A stretch of 64,000 bases of DNA from the NCBI GenBank assembly GCA_902795975.1, contig CADBNE010000024.1, positions 14,653 to 78,652 on the forward strand. The letters are read 5' to 3'. Origin of the DNA: an uncultured Erysipelotrichaceae bacterium. GTDB taxonomy: Bacteria > Bacillota_I > Bacilli_A > RF39 > UBA660. The notes beneath the pieces were generated by a model. It was given only the letters and a program-made list of their open reading frames with translations, did not search any database and was not told where the DNA came from. Below, piece after piece: positions 17,657 to 26,868 of the stretch; within the stretch, counting starts at the first letter, position 1, and the number at the start of each line of letters is the position of its first letter. The position numbers were made by a program, and so were the translations under genes.

Positions 17657-18076
17657 TCACCTCTTTATAATTATATCATATTTATCTTGTAATTTAAAAA
17701 TCATACTATTTAGTGTTCTAGACATTATAGAGTCATCTTTTCTTAATATAATTATTATCTTTTCCTTTGAATAACTTCTTATTTTACTTAATAATATTTC
17801 TACATAATATAAACTTTTATTATTAATATATAAATCATTTAAATTAATATATATGTTATTACTAGTTACTAATATATTTTGTATATGTTTATCTTTTATA
17901 TATATATTATTCTCTATATCATTAATAATATCCTCTATTCTAGTATCATAATATATATAATTATAATAACTATTATTATCTCCTATAGATATATCATAAT
18001 TAGATTTATAATTAACTTTTAAACTTATCAAAATAATAACAACTAATATAAATATTATAAATAGTATTTTTTTCAT
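17657..18076 (-). CDS. Hypothetical N-terminally anchored protein
   Basis: Protein of 139 residues, unrecognised. A single N-terminal membrane helix (KKILFIIFILVVIILISLKV) precedes an extracellular domain rich in Tyr, Asn and Ile, ending with KEKIIIILRKDDSIMSRTLN. There is no lipobox cysteine. TGAGGTGTAA gives a good site. It sits between murA (upstream) and the BI-1 gene (6 bases downstream), so a membrane or envelope role is possible but unproven. Confidence 0.6.
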   Translation of the reverse strand: MKKILFIIFILVVIILISLKVNYKSNYDISIGDNNSYYNYIYYDTRIEDIINDIENNIYIKDKHIQNILVTSNNIYINLNDLYINNKSLYYVEILLSKIRSYSKEKIIIILRKDDSIMSRTLNSMIFKLQDKYDIIIKR

Positions 18077-18084
18077 TTACACCT

Positions 18085-18109
18085 CAAAAAAAGTAGCATT
18101 ATGCTACTT
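18085..18109 (-). terminator. Terminator of murA
   Basis: AAGTAGCAT and ATGCTACTT form a hairpin, with a T run on the minus strand. Confidence 0.75.
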
Positions 18110-19364
18110 AATTATATTCTTCTAATTCTATTTTTGCACCTACATTTGATAATTTACCTATTATATTTTCATATCCTCTTAATACATGTTCTACATTATC
18201 TACTACAGTAGTACCACTAGCTGCTAAACCAGCTAAAACTAAACATGCTCCTGCACGTAAATCTGTTGCTACTACATTAGTGCCTTTTAAAGGTGTAGGT
18301 CCTTGTACTTTTATAGACTTACCATTTATTTCTATATTAGCACCCATATTTACTAAATAAGGTACATTTTGAAATCTATTTTCATATATAGTTTCTTCTA
18401 AAGTAGAAGTACCATTTAATTGTGTTAATAATGTAGTTAATGGTTGTTGTAAATCTGTAGGGAATCCTGGATAACCTAATGTCTTTACATTAATAGGTTT
18501 TCCATCATTAATTTTGGAAATTGTTACTGAATTATCAGTAATTTTCATATCGCAGTCAATTTCTTTTAATTTACCTAATAGTGAATCTACATGTTCTGGA
18601 ATAATATTATTTACAGTTAAATTGTCACCTATTAATGCTCCTGCAAGTATATATGTTCCTGTCTCAATTCTATCTGGTATTACCTCTGTATAACATTTAC
18701 CTAAATAATCTACACCTTGTATAGTTATTGTACTAGTTCCTGCTCCAGTGATTTTAGCACCCATATTATTTAAGAATGTAGCTACATTAACTATTTCAGG
18801 TTCCTTAGCAGCATTTTCTATAACAGTTTCACCTTTAGCTTTTACAGATGCTAAAATAATATTTACAGTTGCTCCTACACTAGGCATGTCTAAATATACA
18901 GTATTACCTATTAATTCATCTGCCTTAATAGTAAATTTATTTCCTTCTTCAATTACAGTAGCACCTAATGCTCTATAACCTTTTAAAGTTTGATCTATTG
19001 GTCTAGCTCCAATAGAACATCCTCCAGGGAAATACATTTCTACATATTTATATTTTCCTAATAATGATGACATAAAATAGTAAGAAGCACGTAATTTCTT
19101 TGAAATTGCTTCTGGAACTTCTTTATTAACTATTTTAGATGAATCTATTATTACTTTTCCGTCTTCTCTTTTTATATCTGCATTTAAATATAATAATATT
19201 TCTTCTAATGCATCTATATCAGATATATTAGGTATATTATCTATTACTACTTGTTCATCAGAAAGTATAGCTGCAGGAATAAGTGCTACAGCACTATTCT
19301 TTGCTCCACTTATATTGATTGTACCTGATAAAGTACGTCCACCTTCTATTTTAATTCTTTTCAT
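18108..19364 (-). CDS. murA: UDP-N-acetylglucosamine 1-carboxyvinyltransferase MurA
   Basis: First committed enzyme of peptidoglycan synthesis: it moves enolpyruvate from PEP to UDP-GlcNAc in the cytoplasm. 418 residues from ATG 19364, chosen because CTGGAGG lies 6 bases upstream. The start MKRIKIEGGRTLSGTINISGAKNSAVA is typical, and the active-site loop FPGGCSIGARPIDQTLKGY keeps the catalytic (fosfomycin-target) cysteine. It lies 16 bases after fba, probably one transcript. Only this copy is visible in the window; many Firmicutes have two. Confidence 0.97.
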   Translation of the reverse strand: MKRIKIEGGRTLSGTINISGAKNSAVALIPAAILSDEQVVIDNIPNISDIDALEEILLYLNADIKREDGKVIIDSSKIVNKEVPEAISKKLRASYYFMSSLLGKYKYVEMYFPGGCSIGARPIDQTLKGYRALGATVIEEGNKFTIKADELIGNTVYLDMPSVGATVNIILASVKAKGETVIENAAKEPEIVNVATFLNNMGAKITGAGTSTITIQGVDYLGKCYTEVIPDRIETGTYILAGALIGDNLTVNNIIPEHVDSLLGKLKEIDCDMKITDNSVTISKINDGKPINVKTLGYPGFPTDLQQPLTTLLTQLNGTSTLEETIYENRFQNVPYLVNMGANIEINGKSIKVQGPTPLKGTNVVATDLRAGACLVLAGLAASGTTVVDNVEHVLRGYENIIGKLSNVGAKIELEEYN

Positions 19365-19380
19365 ACTAGCCTCCAGTATA

Positions 19381-20226
19381 TTATATGTCACTAGCTAGTG
19401 TAGTGCCTAATAATATTGTTTTATCATCTATTACTTGTTTTAAATTACTTTCTCCTGATAAAATTACTTTTCTAGGATCATATACAGTATTGTCTTCATT
19501 TAATTTATTTCTAACACCTAATGTCCATGCTTGTTGTAATTCAGTATTAAAGTTAATCTTACATATACCACAACTAATAGCTTCTTTTATTTGCTCGTCA
19601 TATATACCACTACCACCATGTAATACTAATGGTATATTGCACAATTCACATATTTGTTTCATTCTATCAAAGTCTAATTTTGGTTCTCCTTTATAAGGTC
19701 CATGTACGCTTCCCAACGCTGGCGCCAAAGCATCTACATTAGTTTCATTGCAGAATCTTATACAATCTTCTACTTTAGCATACATAATATCTATATTATC
19801 GTCACCTACATGGCCGACTTCAGCTTCAACAGAAATATTTCTATCATGAGCATAATCTACTACTTCTTTAGTTATTCTTATATTTTCATCTAAATCGTAC
19901 TTAGATGCATCAATCATAACTGATGAAAAACCTGCTTCTATAGCATTCTTACATGATTCTACACTACTACCATGGTCTAAATGTAATACTACAGGAATGC
20001 CCACATCTAAATATTTTATCAAATTTTTAACCATATTAGCAACTGTTATATATCCACCCATATACTTTAAAGCTCCTTCACTAACTCCAAGTATTACAGG
20101 AATATTTAATTTATTACATTCTTCTAGTATAAATCTAGTCCATTCTAAGTTATTTATATTAAATTGAGCAATAGCATACTTTCTATCTTTAGCTTCTTTT
20201 AATATATCTACCATATTTATTAACAT
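19381..20226 (-). CDS. fba: Class II fructose-bisphosphate aldolase
   Basis: Glycolytic enzyme of 281 residues that splits fructose 1,6-bisphosphate into two triose phosphates using Zn. Zn-site histidines are visible in VVLHLDHGSS, LGSVHGPYKG and PLVLHGGSGI; GVSEGALKYMGGY and KINFNTELQ are further family motifs. It could instead be a tagatose or other ketose-bisphosphate aldolase of the same family, but length and motifs suit Fba. AGGTGA precedes the start. Transcription comes from a clear promoter, with murA downstream. Confidence 0.92.
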   Translation of the reverse strand: MLINMVDILKEAKDRKYAIAQFNINNLEWTRFILEECNKLNIPVILGVSEGALKYMGGYITVANMVKNLIKYLDVGIPVVLHLDHGSSVESCKNAIEAGFSSVMIDASKYDLDENIRITKEVVDYAHDRNISVEAEVGHVGDDNIDIMYAKVEDCIRFCNETNVDALAPALGSVHGPYKGEPKLDFDRMKQICELCNIPLVLHGGSGIYDEQIKEAISCGICKINFNTELQQAWTLGVRNKLNEDNTVYDPRKVILSGESNLKQVIDDKTILLGTTLASDI

Positions 20227-20246
20227 ATACTATCTCACCTAACTAA

Positions 20247-20275
20247 ATAATATTATGTATGCAACTAAAAGTCAA
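20247..20275 (-). promoter_or_regulatory. Promoter of fba-murA
   Basis: TTGACT and TATTAT on the minus strand with 17-base spacing, 21 bases upstream of the fba start. Confidence 0.6.
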
Positions 20276-20317
20276 TAAAATACTATTTATTTATTATTAT
20301 CTATACATCAAATATAC

Positions 20318-20345
20318 AAAAAAGTGATTAAAATTAATCACTTTT
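20318..20345 (-). terminator. Terminator after spoIIR
   Basis: AAAAGTGATT and AATCACTTTT form a hairpin with T runs on both sides, 28 bases after the spoIIR stop. Confidence 0.7.
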
Positions 20346-20372
20346 TAACTTTTTTGAACAATAATCATTTTA

Positions 20373-20879
20373 TTATTTTATATATTTATCAATTGTATCA
20401 GCTATATATGAATGATATTCTACATCTTCACTTTCACTCCCCTCCATTAAACATAATGGAGGAAATAATACACACCACCAATTATCTCCTAATCCATTAC
20501 CTAATGTTATTACTAACGATTTATAATCACCTGCATCATATACTATACTTTTATATTCTTTTTCAGGAAAATAATTTAATCCATAATTAATTTTATAATC
20601 ATTAGTATATTTACTTACTATTTTTTCTACATTAGGTATATTTTCTTTTATTACTAAATCTGCAGTATTACTATCTTTAACATTTTTTAATTTATTATAT
20701 AAATATTCTTCTACTTCATTTTTTACTTCTACTTTTAAATGTTGATCTTTTTTCTCATTAGAATTAGCAATAACTCTTATTCTAATAGCATCTTTGGGTA
20801 TTAAATTTTTACTAGTCATAATATTTGATATTGTTATTAAGCCTATTATAGCTGCAAAAACAAAAAGAATGTTCTTCAT
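20373..20879 (-). CDS. spoIIR: Stage II sporulation protein R
   Basis: Protein of 168 residues. In Bacillus it is made in the forespore, is exported, and triggers SpoIIGA to process pro-SigE in the mother cell. An N-terminal membrane or signal helix (KNILFVFAAIIGLITISNIM) is followed by AIRIRVIANSNEKKDQHLKVEVKNEV and the hallmark GDNWWCVLFPPLCLME near residue 140. The length is somewhat shorter than in Bacillus but includes the conserved core. SD TAGGAGATGAT. It is the only recognisable sporulation gene in the window, so it does not prove that the organism makes spores. Confidence 0.93.
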   Translation of the reverse strand: MKNILFVFAAIIGLITISNIMTSKNLIPKDAIRIRVIANSNEKKDQHLKVEVKNEVEEYLYNKLKNVKDSNTADLVIKENIPNVEKIVSKYTNDYKINYGLNYFPEKEYKSIVYDAGDYKSLVITLGNGLGDNWWCVLFPPLCLMEGSESEDVEYHSYIADTIDKYIK

Positions 20880-20935
20880 CTATATCATCTCCTACAATAT
20901 AGTGAACAACATTCTCAAAAAATATTCAATATTTT

Positions 20936-21289
20936 TTATCTTTCCATCATATTAATGATAAACCAGAAAGCCCATCCAATTAAACCAACAATTCCACATT
21001 TTTTAGAAGATTGTGGTTTAGTATTCTTCCATACGAAGAATAAAATGATTCCAGCTAATGGGATTAAGAAACTTAAAATTAACCATCCAATTCCACAGTT
21101 ATCCGCTACTTGTTGTGGCACACCTGGTCCTGGCATTGGTTGTTGCATATTTCCCATAGGTTGTCCTTGCATAACTGGTTGTCCTTGCATCATGTTATTT
21201 TGATCCATTACTAGATTTGTATTACCGCAATTTGGACATGCAGTATATGTATCTGGTAATTGACTTCTACATGCAGTACATATTTTCAT
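20936..21289 (-). CDS. Zinc-ribbon membrane protein
   Basis: Protein of 117 residues from ATG 21289 (AAGGAA 8 bases upstream). The N-terminal zinc ribbon has two CxxC pairs (ICTACRSQ and ACPNCGNT). A Gln/Met/Pro-rich linker with repeated MQGQP follows, then two hydrophobic helices (IGWLILSFLIPLAGIILFFVW and IVGLIGWAFWFIINM). The architecture resembles the TM2-type zinc-ribbon protein at 53.3-53.8 kb but without the TM2 signature. The function of such proteins is unknown. Confidence 0.75.
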   Translation of the reverse strand: MKICTACRSQLPDTYTACPNCGNTNLVMDQNNMMQGQPVMQGQPMGNMQQPMPGPGVPQQVADNCGIGWLILSFLIPLAGIILFFVWKNTKPQSSKKCGIVGLIGWAFWFIINMMER

Positions 21290-21333
21290 ATTCACACTTC
21301 CTTACTCTTTTTCATTTATATCATATCATATTT

Positions 21334-21370
21334 TAAAAAAAATTTACACAATTTTGAAAATATTGTGCAA
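21334..21370 (-). terminator. Terminator of rlmH
   Basis: TTTGCACAAT and ATTGTGTAAA pair with one G-U, followed by eight T on the minus strand. Confidence 0.75.
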
Positions 21371-21375
21371 ATTTT

Positions 21376-21831
21376 TTACTTATGATAAGATTCATTATTA
21401 TTAATTTTAAATGCTCTATATATTTGCTCAAGTAATATTACCCTGAATAATTGGTGTGGAAAGGTAAGCTTTGAGAAAGATAACTTATAATTACTTCTAT
21501 TTTTAATATTATCATGTAAACCATATGATCCACCAATTATAAATACTATATTTGAACTTATTAAATATATATCATTTATTTTATTTGCTAATTCTATACT
21601 TGATATTTGTTTTCCTTCTATTTCCATAGTTATTACATAATCTTTAGGATTAATATGTTTTTCTATTTCTGTAGCTTCTTTTAACATAATATCATTAATA
21701 GGTAAATCAGCATAATCTTTACACTCTATTATTTCAACTTTTTCGTATTTAGATAATCTTTTTAAATATTCATTAATAGCATCCCTATAAAAAACTTCTT
21801 TTATTTTACCTACACATATTATTTTTATCAT
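21376..21831 (-). CDS. rlmH: 23S rRNA pseudouridine-1915 N3-methyltransferase RlmH
   Basis: SPOUT methyltransferase of 151 residues that methylates pseudouridine 1915 of 23S rRNA (helix 69) on assembled 70S ribosomes. VFIIGGSYGLHDNI is the knotted S-adenosylmethionine site, and LTFPHQLFRVILLEQIYRAFKI with the terminal ESYHK is diagnostic. The start overlaps the end of walJ by 4 bases, the classical yycJ-rlmH neighbourhood. GAGGAAGTG precedes the ATG. Confidence 0.97.
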   Translation of the reverse strand: MIKIICVGKIKEVFYRDAINEYLKRLSKYEKVEIIECKDYADLPINDIMLKEATEIEKHINPKDYVITMEIEGKQISSIELANKINDIYLISSNIVFIIGGSYGLHDNIKNRSNYKLSFSKLTFPHQLFRVILLEQIYRAFKINNNESYHK

Positions 21832-22589
21832 ACATACACTTCCTCACTCGTTAAATATTGGTCTGCTACTGAAATATTTTCAAATACTACATTTTTATTT
21901 TTTAATGTTTCCTTTAATGTAGCAAGTGCTATTTCAGGAGTATTATTATGTTCACTAATATGTGCTAAAAAGATTTTTTTAGTATCCTTACCTATATATT
22001 TTGATAAATAAAGTGCTGAATCTTTATTTGATAAATGTCCCTCATCTCCTAATATACGCATTTTTAAATAATGTGGATAATGTTCATTATTCATTAACAT
22101 TTCTATATCATGATTACTTTCAAATACATATATATTTTTATTTTTTAATTTTGTTTCATATTTCTCAGGTATATATCCTGTATCTGTCATATATACCATG
22201 GACTTATTATCTGATTCCATTATATATCCTCTTGAATCTTTAGCATCATGTGATGTAGGAATTACTGTTACTTTTAAATCATCTAATACTATTTCATCTG
22301 TTAATGTATTAAACTTTTCAACTTTTAAATTTGCTTCTGAAACAATATTCTTTGTTAAATATATTTCAGGTTTATATTTTTTATAAAAAACATTTACTCC
22401 TGCTACATGGTCTTTATGAGCATGAGTTATAAATACGCTATCTATTTCTTGTGGTTCTATACCAAATTCCCTTAATTTTTTTTCGATTTGTAAAGAAGAA
22501 GTACCTATATCAATCAAAACCTTATGAGATTTCGTTTGAACATAGGTACAATTTCCTTTACTTCCACTAGCTAATACTCTAACTATCAT
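21828..22589 (-). CDS. walJ: WalJ/YycJ metallo-beta-lactamase fold hydrolase
   Basis: Protein of 253 residues. FITHAHKDHVAGV is the H-x-H-x-D-H metal-binding motif, preceded by VLIDIGTSS, and HISEHNNTPE lies near the C-terminus. In Bacillus and Streptococcus this gene accompanies walRK and affects cell-wall stress and DNA replication control; it is predicted to be a nuclease-like metalloenzyme. Here the walRK-yycHI genes are not adjacent. It overlaps both neighbours (ATGA-type junctions), giving an M23 peptidase-walJ-rlmH operon. Confidence 0.93.
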   Translation of the reverse strand: MIVRVLASGSKGNCTYVQTKSHKVLIDIGTSSLQIEKKLREFGIEPQEIDSVFITHAHKDHVAGVNVFYKKYKPEIYLTKNIVSEANLKVEKFNTLTDEIVLDDLKVTVIPTSHDAKDSRGYIMESDNKSMVYMTDTGYIPEKYETKLKNKNIYVFESNHDIEMLMNNEHYPHYLKMRILGDEGHLSNKDSALYLSKYIGKDTKKIFLAHISEHNNTPEIALATLKETLKNKNVVFENISVADQYLTSEEVYV

Positions 22590-24592
22590 TTTCTTAAATA
22601 TGGTAATGGGTCCACAACATTAGCGTATCTATTTTTACCTACTCTTATTTCAAAGTGTAAGTGTGGTCCTGTGGCTGCACCAGTAGCACCTACATATCCA
22701 ATTACTTGTCCACGTGCTACAGTATCACCTATCCTAATACCTGATGCAAAACTTTGCATATGAGCATAATTAGTCCAGTAACCATTATTATGGTCAATAA
22801 TTACATTGTTACCATAACTTGAACCACCATGATTTATTTCAACTATAGTACCATTATTACTTGCATAAATTGGAGCACCATAACCTACACCTGCTATATC
22901 AAGTCCTGAATGGAATTCTCTTGCTGATGGGTTAAATGGATGTACTCTCCATCCAAAATAAGATGTTAAAGTATAACTTCTTTTTGTTGGCCAGAACCAA
23001 CTTGAAGTACTACCCACATTTGGTAATTCTTTTGTACCAACTAATACAATCTTATCTCTTGCATTCTTTAATGTTTCATTACTTATTGGTTCTGCATATT
23101 GAATAGAGCCATTAACAACACGTACCTTTTGACGAACTCTCATTACACCATTAACGCCTTCTTGTTCTACTTTTTCATCACCTTTAAGCATATTGTTATC
23201 ATATTTTTCAATAACACGATATTCTATTTCTTTATCTTCAACTCTTGTTTCATCTACAGTAAGACTTAACTTAGAATTTAATTTCTTTATAATAACTGGT
23301 TGATTATCATAAAAGATATTATTTATACTTGTAAAACTTGGATTTGATAAGAAAAACTCTTCAACACTTATTCCGTTTCTTAATGCTAATTTAGTAATTG
23401 TATCATCACTTTTAGCATATACAGTATTTGATTTAACATTATCACCATATAGAAGATAACTTGCTAAAGATGATGAATCATTAAATACTTTTTCTCTTAC
23501 TGAAATATTAGTTTCTCTTATTGTTATCTCTTCTTTTAAATATACATTTTCTATCTTCTTACCAGTTTCTTTTATTTCTTCTTGTTTATCATCTTTATAT
23601 AATGTATATTCATCACTACCTATAAATACAGATGCTATTTCATCTATAGCCTTATTAAATACTTTAGGATCTGTTACATACACAATTATATCTTCAGTAG
23701 CATTTACTTTTAAATCATTATAATCTGTATGTGCTAAAGTACCATATAATACACTTTTATTAATAACTTTTCTATTAGATTTTTTTATTTTAAATTGATA
23801 TCCCTCTATAGTACAAGGTTTCTTTTCAATTATAATATCATATACTTTTTCAACAGGCATATAATCTTTTTTATATGTATTAATCTTTTTAACATTTATA
23901 CCTAATGGTTCAAATATATCATCAGCATATAAATACATATTATTATTTTCTATATAATTACTCATATATACATATTTTGTATAACCTATATCAGATAAAT
24001 TATTAGAAATATAATCCTCTAAATTACTTCTTTCTGTACTTGTTAAATCAAAAGAATTTCTATTTTCATAAACGTATTTAATTATATTATCTTCATATCT
24101 TCTTATACTACTATCTATTTTATCTTTTAAATCTTCATAATTTGTTATTTCTTTTTCAGTCAAAGTAGTATCTGCATTAAATATTGAATAACTTTGATAT
24201 ATTTTTAATACCTTATCATAGTTATCTTTTATTTTTCCATTATCTCCTACTAAATTAAATAATATATTATACATTTTCTTAAATTTTAATGAGTTTTGAT
24301 AACTACTATAATAATTATTATCTTTCTTTATTACTTTATTAAGTATTTCTTCAACAGTTTTAATTCTATCAACATCTACACTATATTTTTCTACTTGTTG
24401 TTTTACAACCGCACCCTGAGATTTTATATATTTATTTAATTCTTCTTTAGACTTTATTACTCCTATTTTTTCATTATCCAAATATACTTGATAATACTCA
24501 TTTGGAACATGTTTTTCATTGCTGCTAAATTGAAGTATAAATACTCCTGCCCCAATAAGAAGAACTATTATATATGTTAAATACTTCTTCAT
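22586..24592 (-). CDS. M23 endopeptidase with LysM and G5 domains
   Basis: Cell-wall hydrolase of 668 residues. The N-terminal helix (YLTYIIVLLIGAGVFILQF) is a signal or anchor, followed by a long alpha/beta region of about 350 residues of unknown role. A LysM-like module (VYAKSDDTITKLALRNGISVEE) lies near 395-440, and a G5 domain (EGVNGVMRVRQKVRVVNGSI) near 475-520. The LytM/M23 domain at about 550-665 has the zinc ligands in HSGLDIAGVGYGAPIYA and HLHFEIRVG. It should act outside the membrane, cutting peptide cross-bridges. The domain order resembles Firmicute M23 proteins rather than SpoIIQ. It follows dnaB by 7 bases. Confidence 0.93.
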   Translation of the reverse strand: MKKYLTYIIVLLIGAGVFILQFSSNEKHVPNEYYQVYLDNEKIGVIKSKEELNKYIKSQGAVVKQQVEKYSVDVDRIKTVEEILNKVIKKDNNYYSSYQNSLKFKKMYNILFNLVGDNGKIKDNYDKVLKIYQSYSIFNADTTLTEKEITNYEDLKDKIDSSIRRYEDNIIKYVYENRNSFDLTSTERSNLEDYISNNLSDIGYTKYVYMSNYIENNNMYLYADDIFEPLGINVKKINTYKKDYMPVEKVYDIIIEKKPCTIEGYQFKIKKSNRKVINKSVLYGTLAHTDYNDLKVNATEDIIVYVTDPKVFNKAIDEIASVFIGSDEYTLYKDDKQEEIKETGKKIENVYLKEEITIRETNISVREKVFNDSSSLASYLLYGDNVKSNTVYAKSDDTITKLALRNGISVEEFFLSNPSFTSINNIFYDNQPVIIKKLNSKLSLTVDETRVEDKEIEYRVIEKYDNNMLKGDEKVEQEGVNGVMRVRQKVRVVNGSIQYAEPISNETLKNARDKIVLVGTKELPNVGSTSSWFWPTKRSYTLTSYFGWRVHPFNPSAREFHSGLDIAGVGYGAPIYASNNGTIVEINHGGSSYGNNVIIDHNNGYWTNYAHMQSFASGIRIGDTVARGQVIGYVGATGAATGPHLHFEIRVGKNRYANVVDPLPYLRK

Positions 24593-24599
24593 TTTTCAC

Positions 24600-25937
24600 C
24601 TATATTTCTTCTATCTCATTATTTGCTACATTAACAAATGTACTTGTTGCTGTTTGGAATATTAATGGTATATCTTTTAATGGACCATTACGATGTTTTC
24701 TTATAACTAACTCTGTTAATCTATCTTCTTTTACTTTTTCTTCTTCAGTACAATGTATAAATGCAACCATGTCAGCATCTTGCTCTATAGCTCCAGACTC
24801 TCTTAAGTCACTTAATTGTGGTTTATCTTTTCTTTGTTCAATACCACGTGATAATTGTGATAGTGCTATTACAGGAACTTCTAATTCCATTGCCATAGTT
24901 TTTAATGCACGTGATATATCTGATACTTCTTGTTGTCTATTTTGACCATTAGTGCTACCTTTTCCTGCACTTTGAATTAATGTAATATAATCTATTATTA
25001 CTATATCTAAGCCTGATGGAGAATTTTTTAATCTTCTACACTTAGCTCTTATATCTGCTACTGTTTGACCTGCAGCATCATCTATAAATAATCTAGTATT
25101 TGATAGTCTACTTATTGCTTCATTTACTTTCTTCCAATCATTATGTTCTAGATTACCAGTCTTTAATTTAGAACCTTCTATTTGTCCAACACTAGATAAC
25201 ATACGAGTTGCTAATTGTTCAGCACCCATTTCCATGTTAAATATAGCTACACTCTTTTTAGCTTTAATAGCTATATTAGTAGCAATATTAAGTGCAAATG
25301 CAGTTTTACCCATACCTGGACGTGCTGCAATAACTATCATTTGATAAGGATGAAAACCACTAGTTATTTTATCAAAATCATAAAATCCTGTAGGTATACC
25401 TGTAATATCACCTTTATTAGCAGCCAATTTTTCTAAGTCAGATTGGGTTTTTACTAATACATCTTGAATTGATTTAAACTCACTAGTTTTTAATCCTTGC
25501 GAAACATCTGATATTTGTTTTTGTGCTTTAAATAAGAAATCTCCTAAGTCTTTAACATTATAACTTTCTTTAACAATAGCTGTAGCAACATCTATTGTTC
25601 TTCTTAATAAAGCTTTCTCATTAACAATATTAATATATTCATCTATATTAGCAGTAGTAGGCACAGAATCAACCATTTCAATAATATAGTCAACATTTCC
25701 AACTTGTTGCAATAAATTACGTTTATTTAATTCCTCTGTAACAGTTCTTATATCTACTGGTTTATGATTTTCATATACTGCTTTAATGGCTTCAAATATT
25801 TTTCTATGCGAATCAAGATAGAATTCATCAACACTTAAACCTTCTACAGCTTTTTGTAAACATTTTTCAGTTAAAAACATAGAACCAATTACAGATTGTT
25901 CTGCTTCTATATTCTGTGGAATTGTCTTTTCTGGCAT
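24600..25937 (-). CDS. dnaB: Replicative DNA helicase DnaB (Bacillus DnaC)
   Basis: Hexameric replication-fork helicase of 445 residues from ATG 25937, chosen by AGAGGTGATA 3 bases upstream. The N-terminal helical domain starts PQNIEAEQSVIGSMFL. The RecA-like domain has Walker A ARPGMGKTAFALN near 205, Walker B LDIVIIDYITLIQ near 305 and LSQLSRGIEQRKDKPQLSDLRESGAIEQDAD as the family signature. It is located near rplI, as in Bacillus, but both are on separate promoters here. No helicase loader (DnaI) was seen. Confidence 0.97.
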   Translation of the reverse strand: MPEKTIPQNIEAEQSVIGSMFLTEKCLQKAVEGLSVDEFYLDSHRKIFEAIKAVYENHKPVDIRTVTEELNKRNLLQQVGNVDYIIEMVDSVPTTANIDEYINIVNEKALLRRTIDVATAIVKESYNVKDLGDFLFKAQKQISDVSQGLKTSEFKSIQDVLVKTQSDLEKLAANKGDITGIPTGFYDFDKITSGFHPYQMIVIAARPGMGKTAFALNIATNIAIKAKKSVAIFNMEMGAEQLATRMLSSVGQIEGSKLKTGNLEHNDWKKVNEAISRLSNTRLFIDDAAGQTVADIRAKCRRLKNSPSGLDIVIIDYITLIQSAGKGSTNGQNRQQEVSDISRALKTMAMELEVPVIALSQLSRGIEQRKDKPQLSDLRESGAIEQDADMVAFIHCTEEEKVKEDRLTELVIRKHRNGPLKDIPLIFQTATSTFVNVANNEIEEI

Positions 25938-25970
25938 GCTATCACCTCTATTCAATTTATATATTAAATT

Positions 25971-25998
25971 ATTATATATTTATTACAAATTTTGTCAA
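25971..25998 (-). promoter_or_regulatory. Promoter of the dnaB operon
   Basis: Consensus TTGACA and TATAAT on the minus strand, 16-base spacing, 34 bases upstream of the dnaB ATG. Confidence 0.7.
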
Positions 25999-26030
25999 TA
26001 TTTCACTATCAATTATACTATACTTCTTTA

Positions 26031-26058
26031 AAAAGAAAAAGACTTTGTATAAAGTCTT
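26031..26058 (-). terminator. Terminator of rplI
   Basis: AAGACTTTATACAAAGTCTT hairpin plus a T-rich tract on the minus strand, overlapping the stop region. Confidence 0.7.
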
Positions 26059-26494
26059 ATTTAACTAATTCTACCTTAATAGTTGCTACTACTTTTTTGT
26101 GTAATTCTATATTAACATCATGAAATCCTAATGTTGATAAATTTGTAGTAGGTTTAATTTGTTTTTTATCTATATCATACTTCTTATTTTTTAATTCTGT
26201 TTCTATTTGTTTAGCTGTAACACTACCAAATACTCTATCTTGTGCTCCAGTTTTAACTTTAAATTGAATCTTTTCTTTTTCTAACTTATTCTTTATCTTT
26301 GTACATTCTTTTATTAAGTTTTCTTCATCCTTTTTAGCTTGAGCTTTTTCTTTATTTAATCTATCTACTCCACCAGTAGTAGCAAGAACTGCATCTTTAT
26401 TCTTTATTAAGAAATTACCATATCCATCAGCAACATTTAATATATCACCTTTTTTACCTTGTTTCTTAACATCATTTAATAATATTATCTTCAT
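26057..26494 (-). CDS. rplI: 50S ribosomal protein L9
   Basis: Ribosomal protein of 145 residues from ATG 26494 (AAAGGA about 10 bases upstream). MKIILLNDVKKQGKKGDILNVADGYGNFLIKN is the conserved N-terminal rRNA-binding domain; a charged connecting helix (LNKEKAQAKKDEENLIKECTKI) and the C-terminal domain with GAQDRVFGSVTAKQI follow. The usual partners rpsF, ssb and rpsR are absent here, and gdpP, which often precedes rplI, is replaced by two hypothetical genes. Confidence 0.97.
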   Translation of the reverse strand: MKIILLNDVKKQGKKGDILNVADGYGNFLIKNKDAVLATTGGVDRLNKEKAQAKKDEENLIKECTKIKNKLEKEKIQFKVKTGAQDRVFGSVTAKQIETELKNKKYDIDKKQIKPTTNLSTLGFHDVNIELHKKVVATIKVELVK

Positions 26495-26540
26495 ATAATA
26501 CACGTCCTTTCACATACTATATTATAAGATATTTCTTATA

Positions 26541-26573
26541 AAAATAAAAGACATTAATCTTCATTAATGTCTT
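26541..26573 (-). terminator. Terminator of the 103-residue gene
   Basis: AAGACATTAAT and ATTAATGTCTT form a hairpin at the gene's end; the T tract on the minus strand is imperfect (TTTTATTTTT). Confidence 0.6.
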
Positions 26574-26865
26574 CACCATCTATTATAAGAGTAAAATATC
26601 TCATATCATTACCTATAATACGTACATAGTTATTACCTAATTTATTTATTAATTCATTTATTTTTTCTTCTACATAACTAGGTTCTAATTCAAATAATTC
26701 TATATAATTGAGTATTATATCTTCTATATAATCAAATCTATATTTAGTTAATATATCATATACTTGTTTAAAATTATTTATATCTATATTTTCTAAATAT
26801 TCATACTTATAATTATCTAATACTTGATTATAATAAAATTCATCTAAATAATTTTCTAAAAACAT
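26554..26865 (-). CDS. Small acidic hypothetical protein
   Basis: Protein of 103 residues, unrecognised; strongly acidic, rich in Tyr, Ile and Asn, and probably helical, with no membrane segment. GAGGATATAATAT precedes the ATG. It starts 3 bases after the YWN-repeat protein gene and so shares its transcript. No function is proposed. Confidence 0.6.
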   Translation of the reverse strand: MFLENYLDEFYYNQVLDNYKYEYLENIDINNFKQVYDILTKYRFDYIEDIILNYIELFELEPSYVEEKINELINKLGNNYVRIIGNDMRYFTLIIDGEDINED

Positions 26866-26868
26866 ATA

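Noticed and set aside
18860..24950. Single GGGAAATA or DnaA-like words inside coding genes (for example murA near 19025)
   Set aside because: Isolated 8-9 base matches in coding AT-rich DNA are expected by chance and do not cluster.
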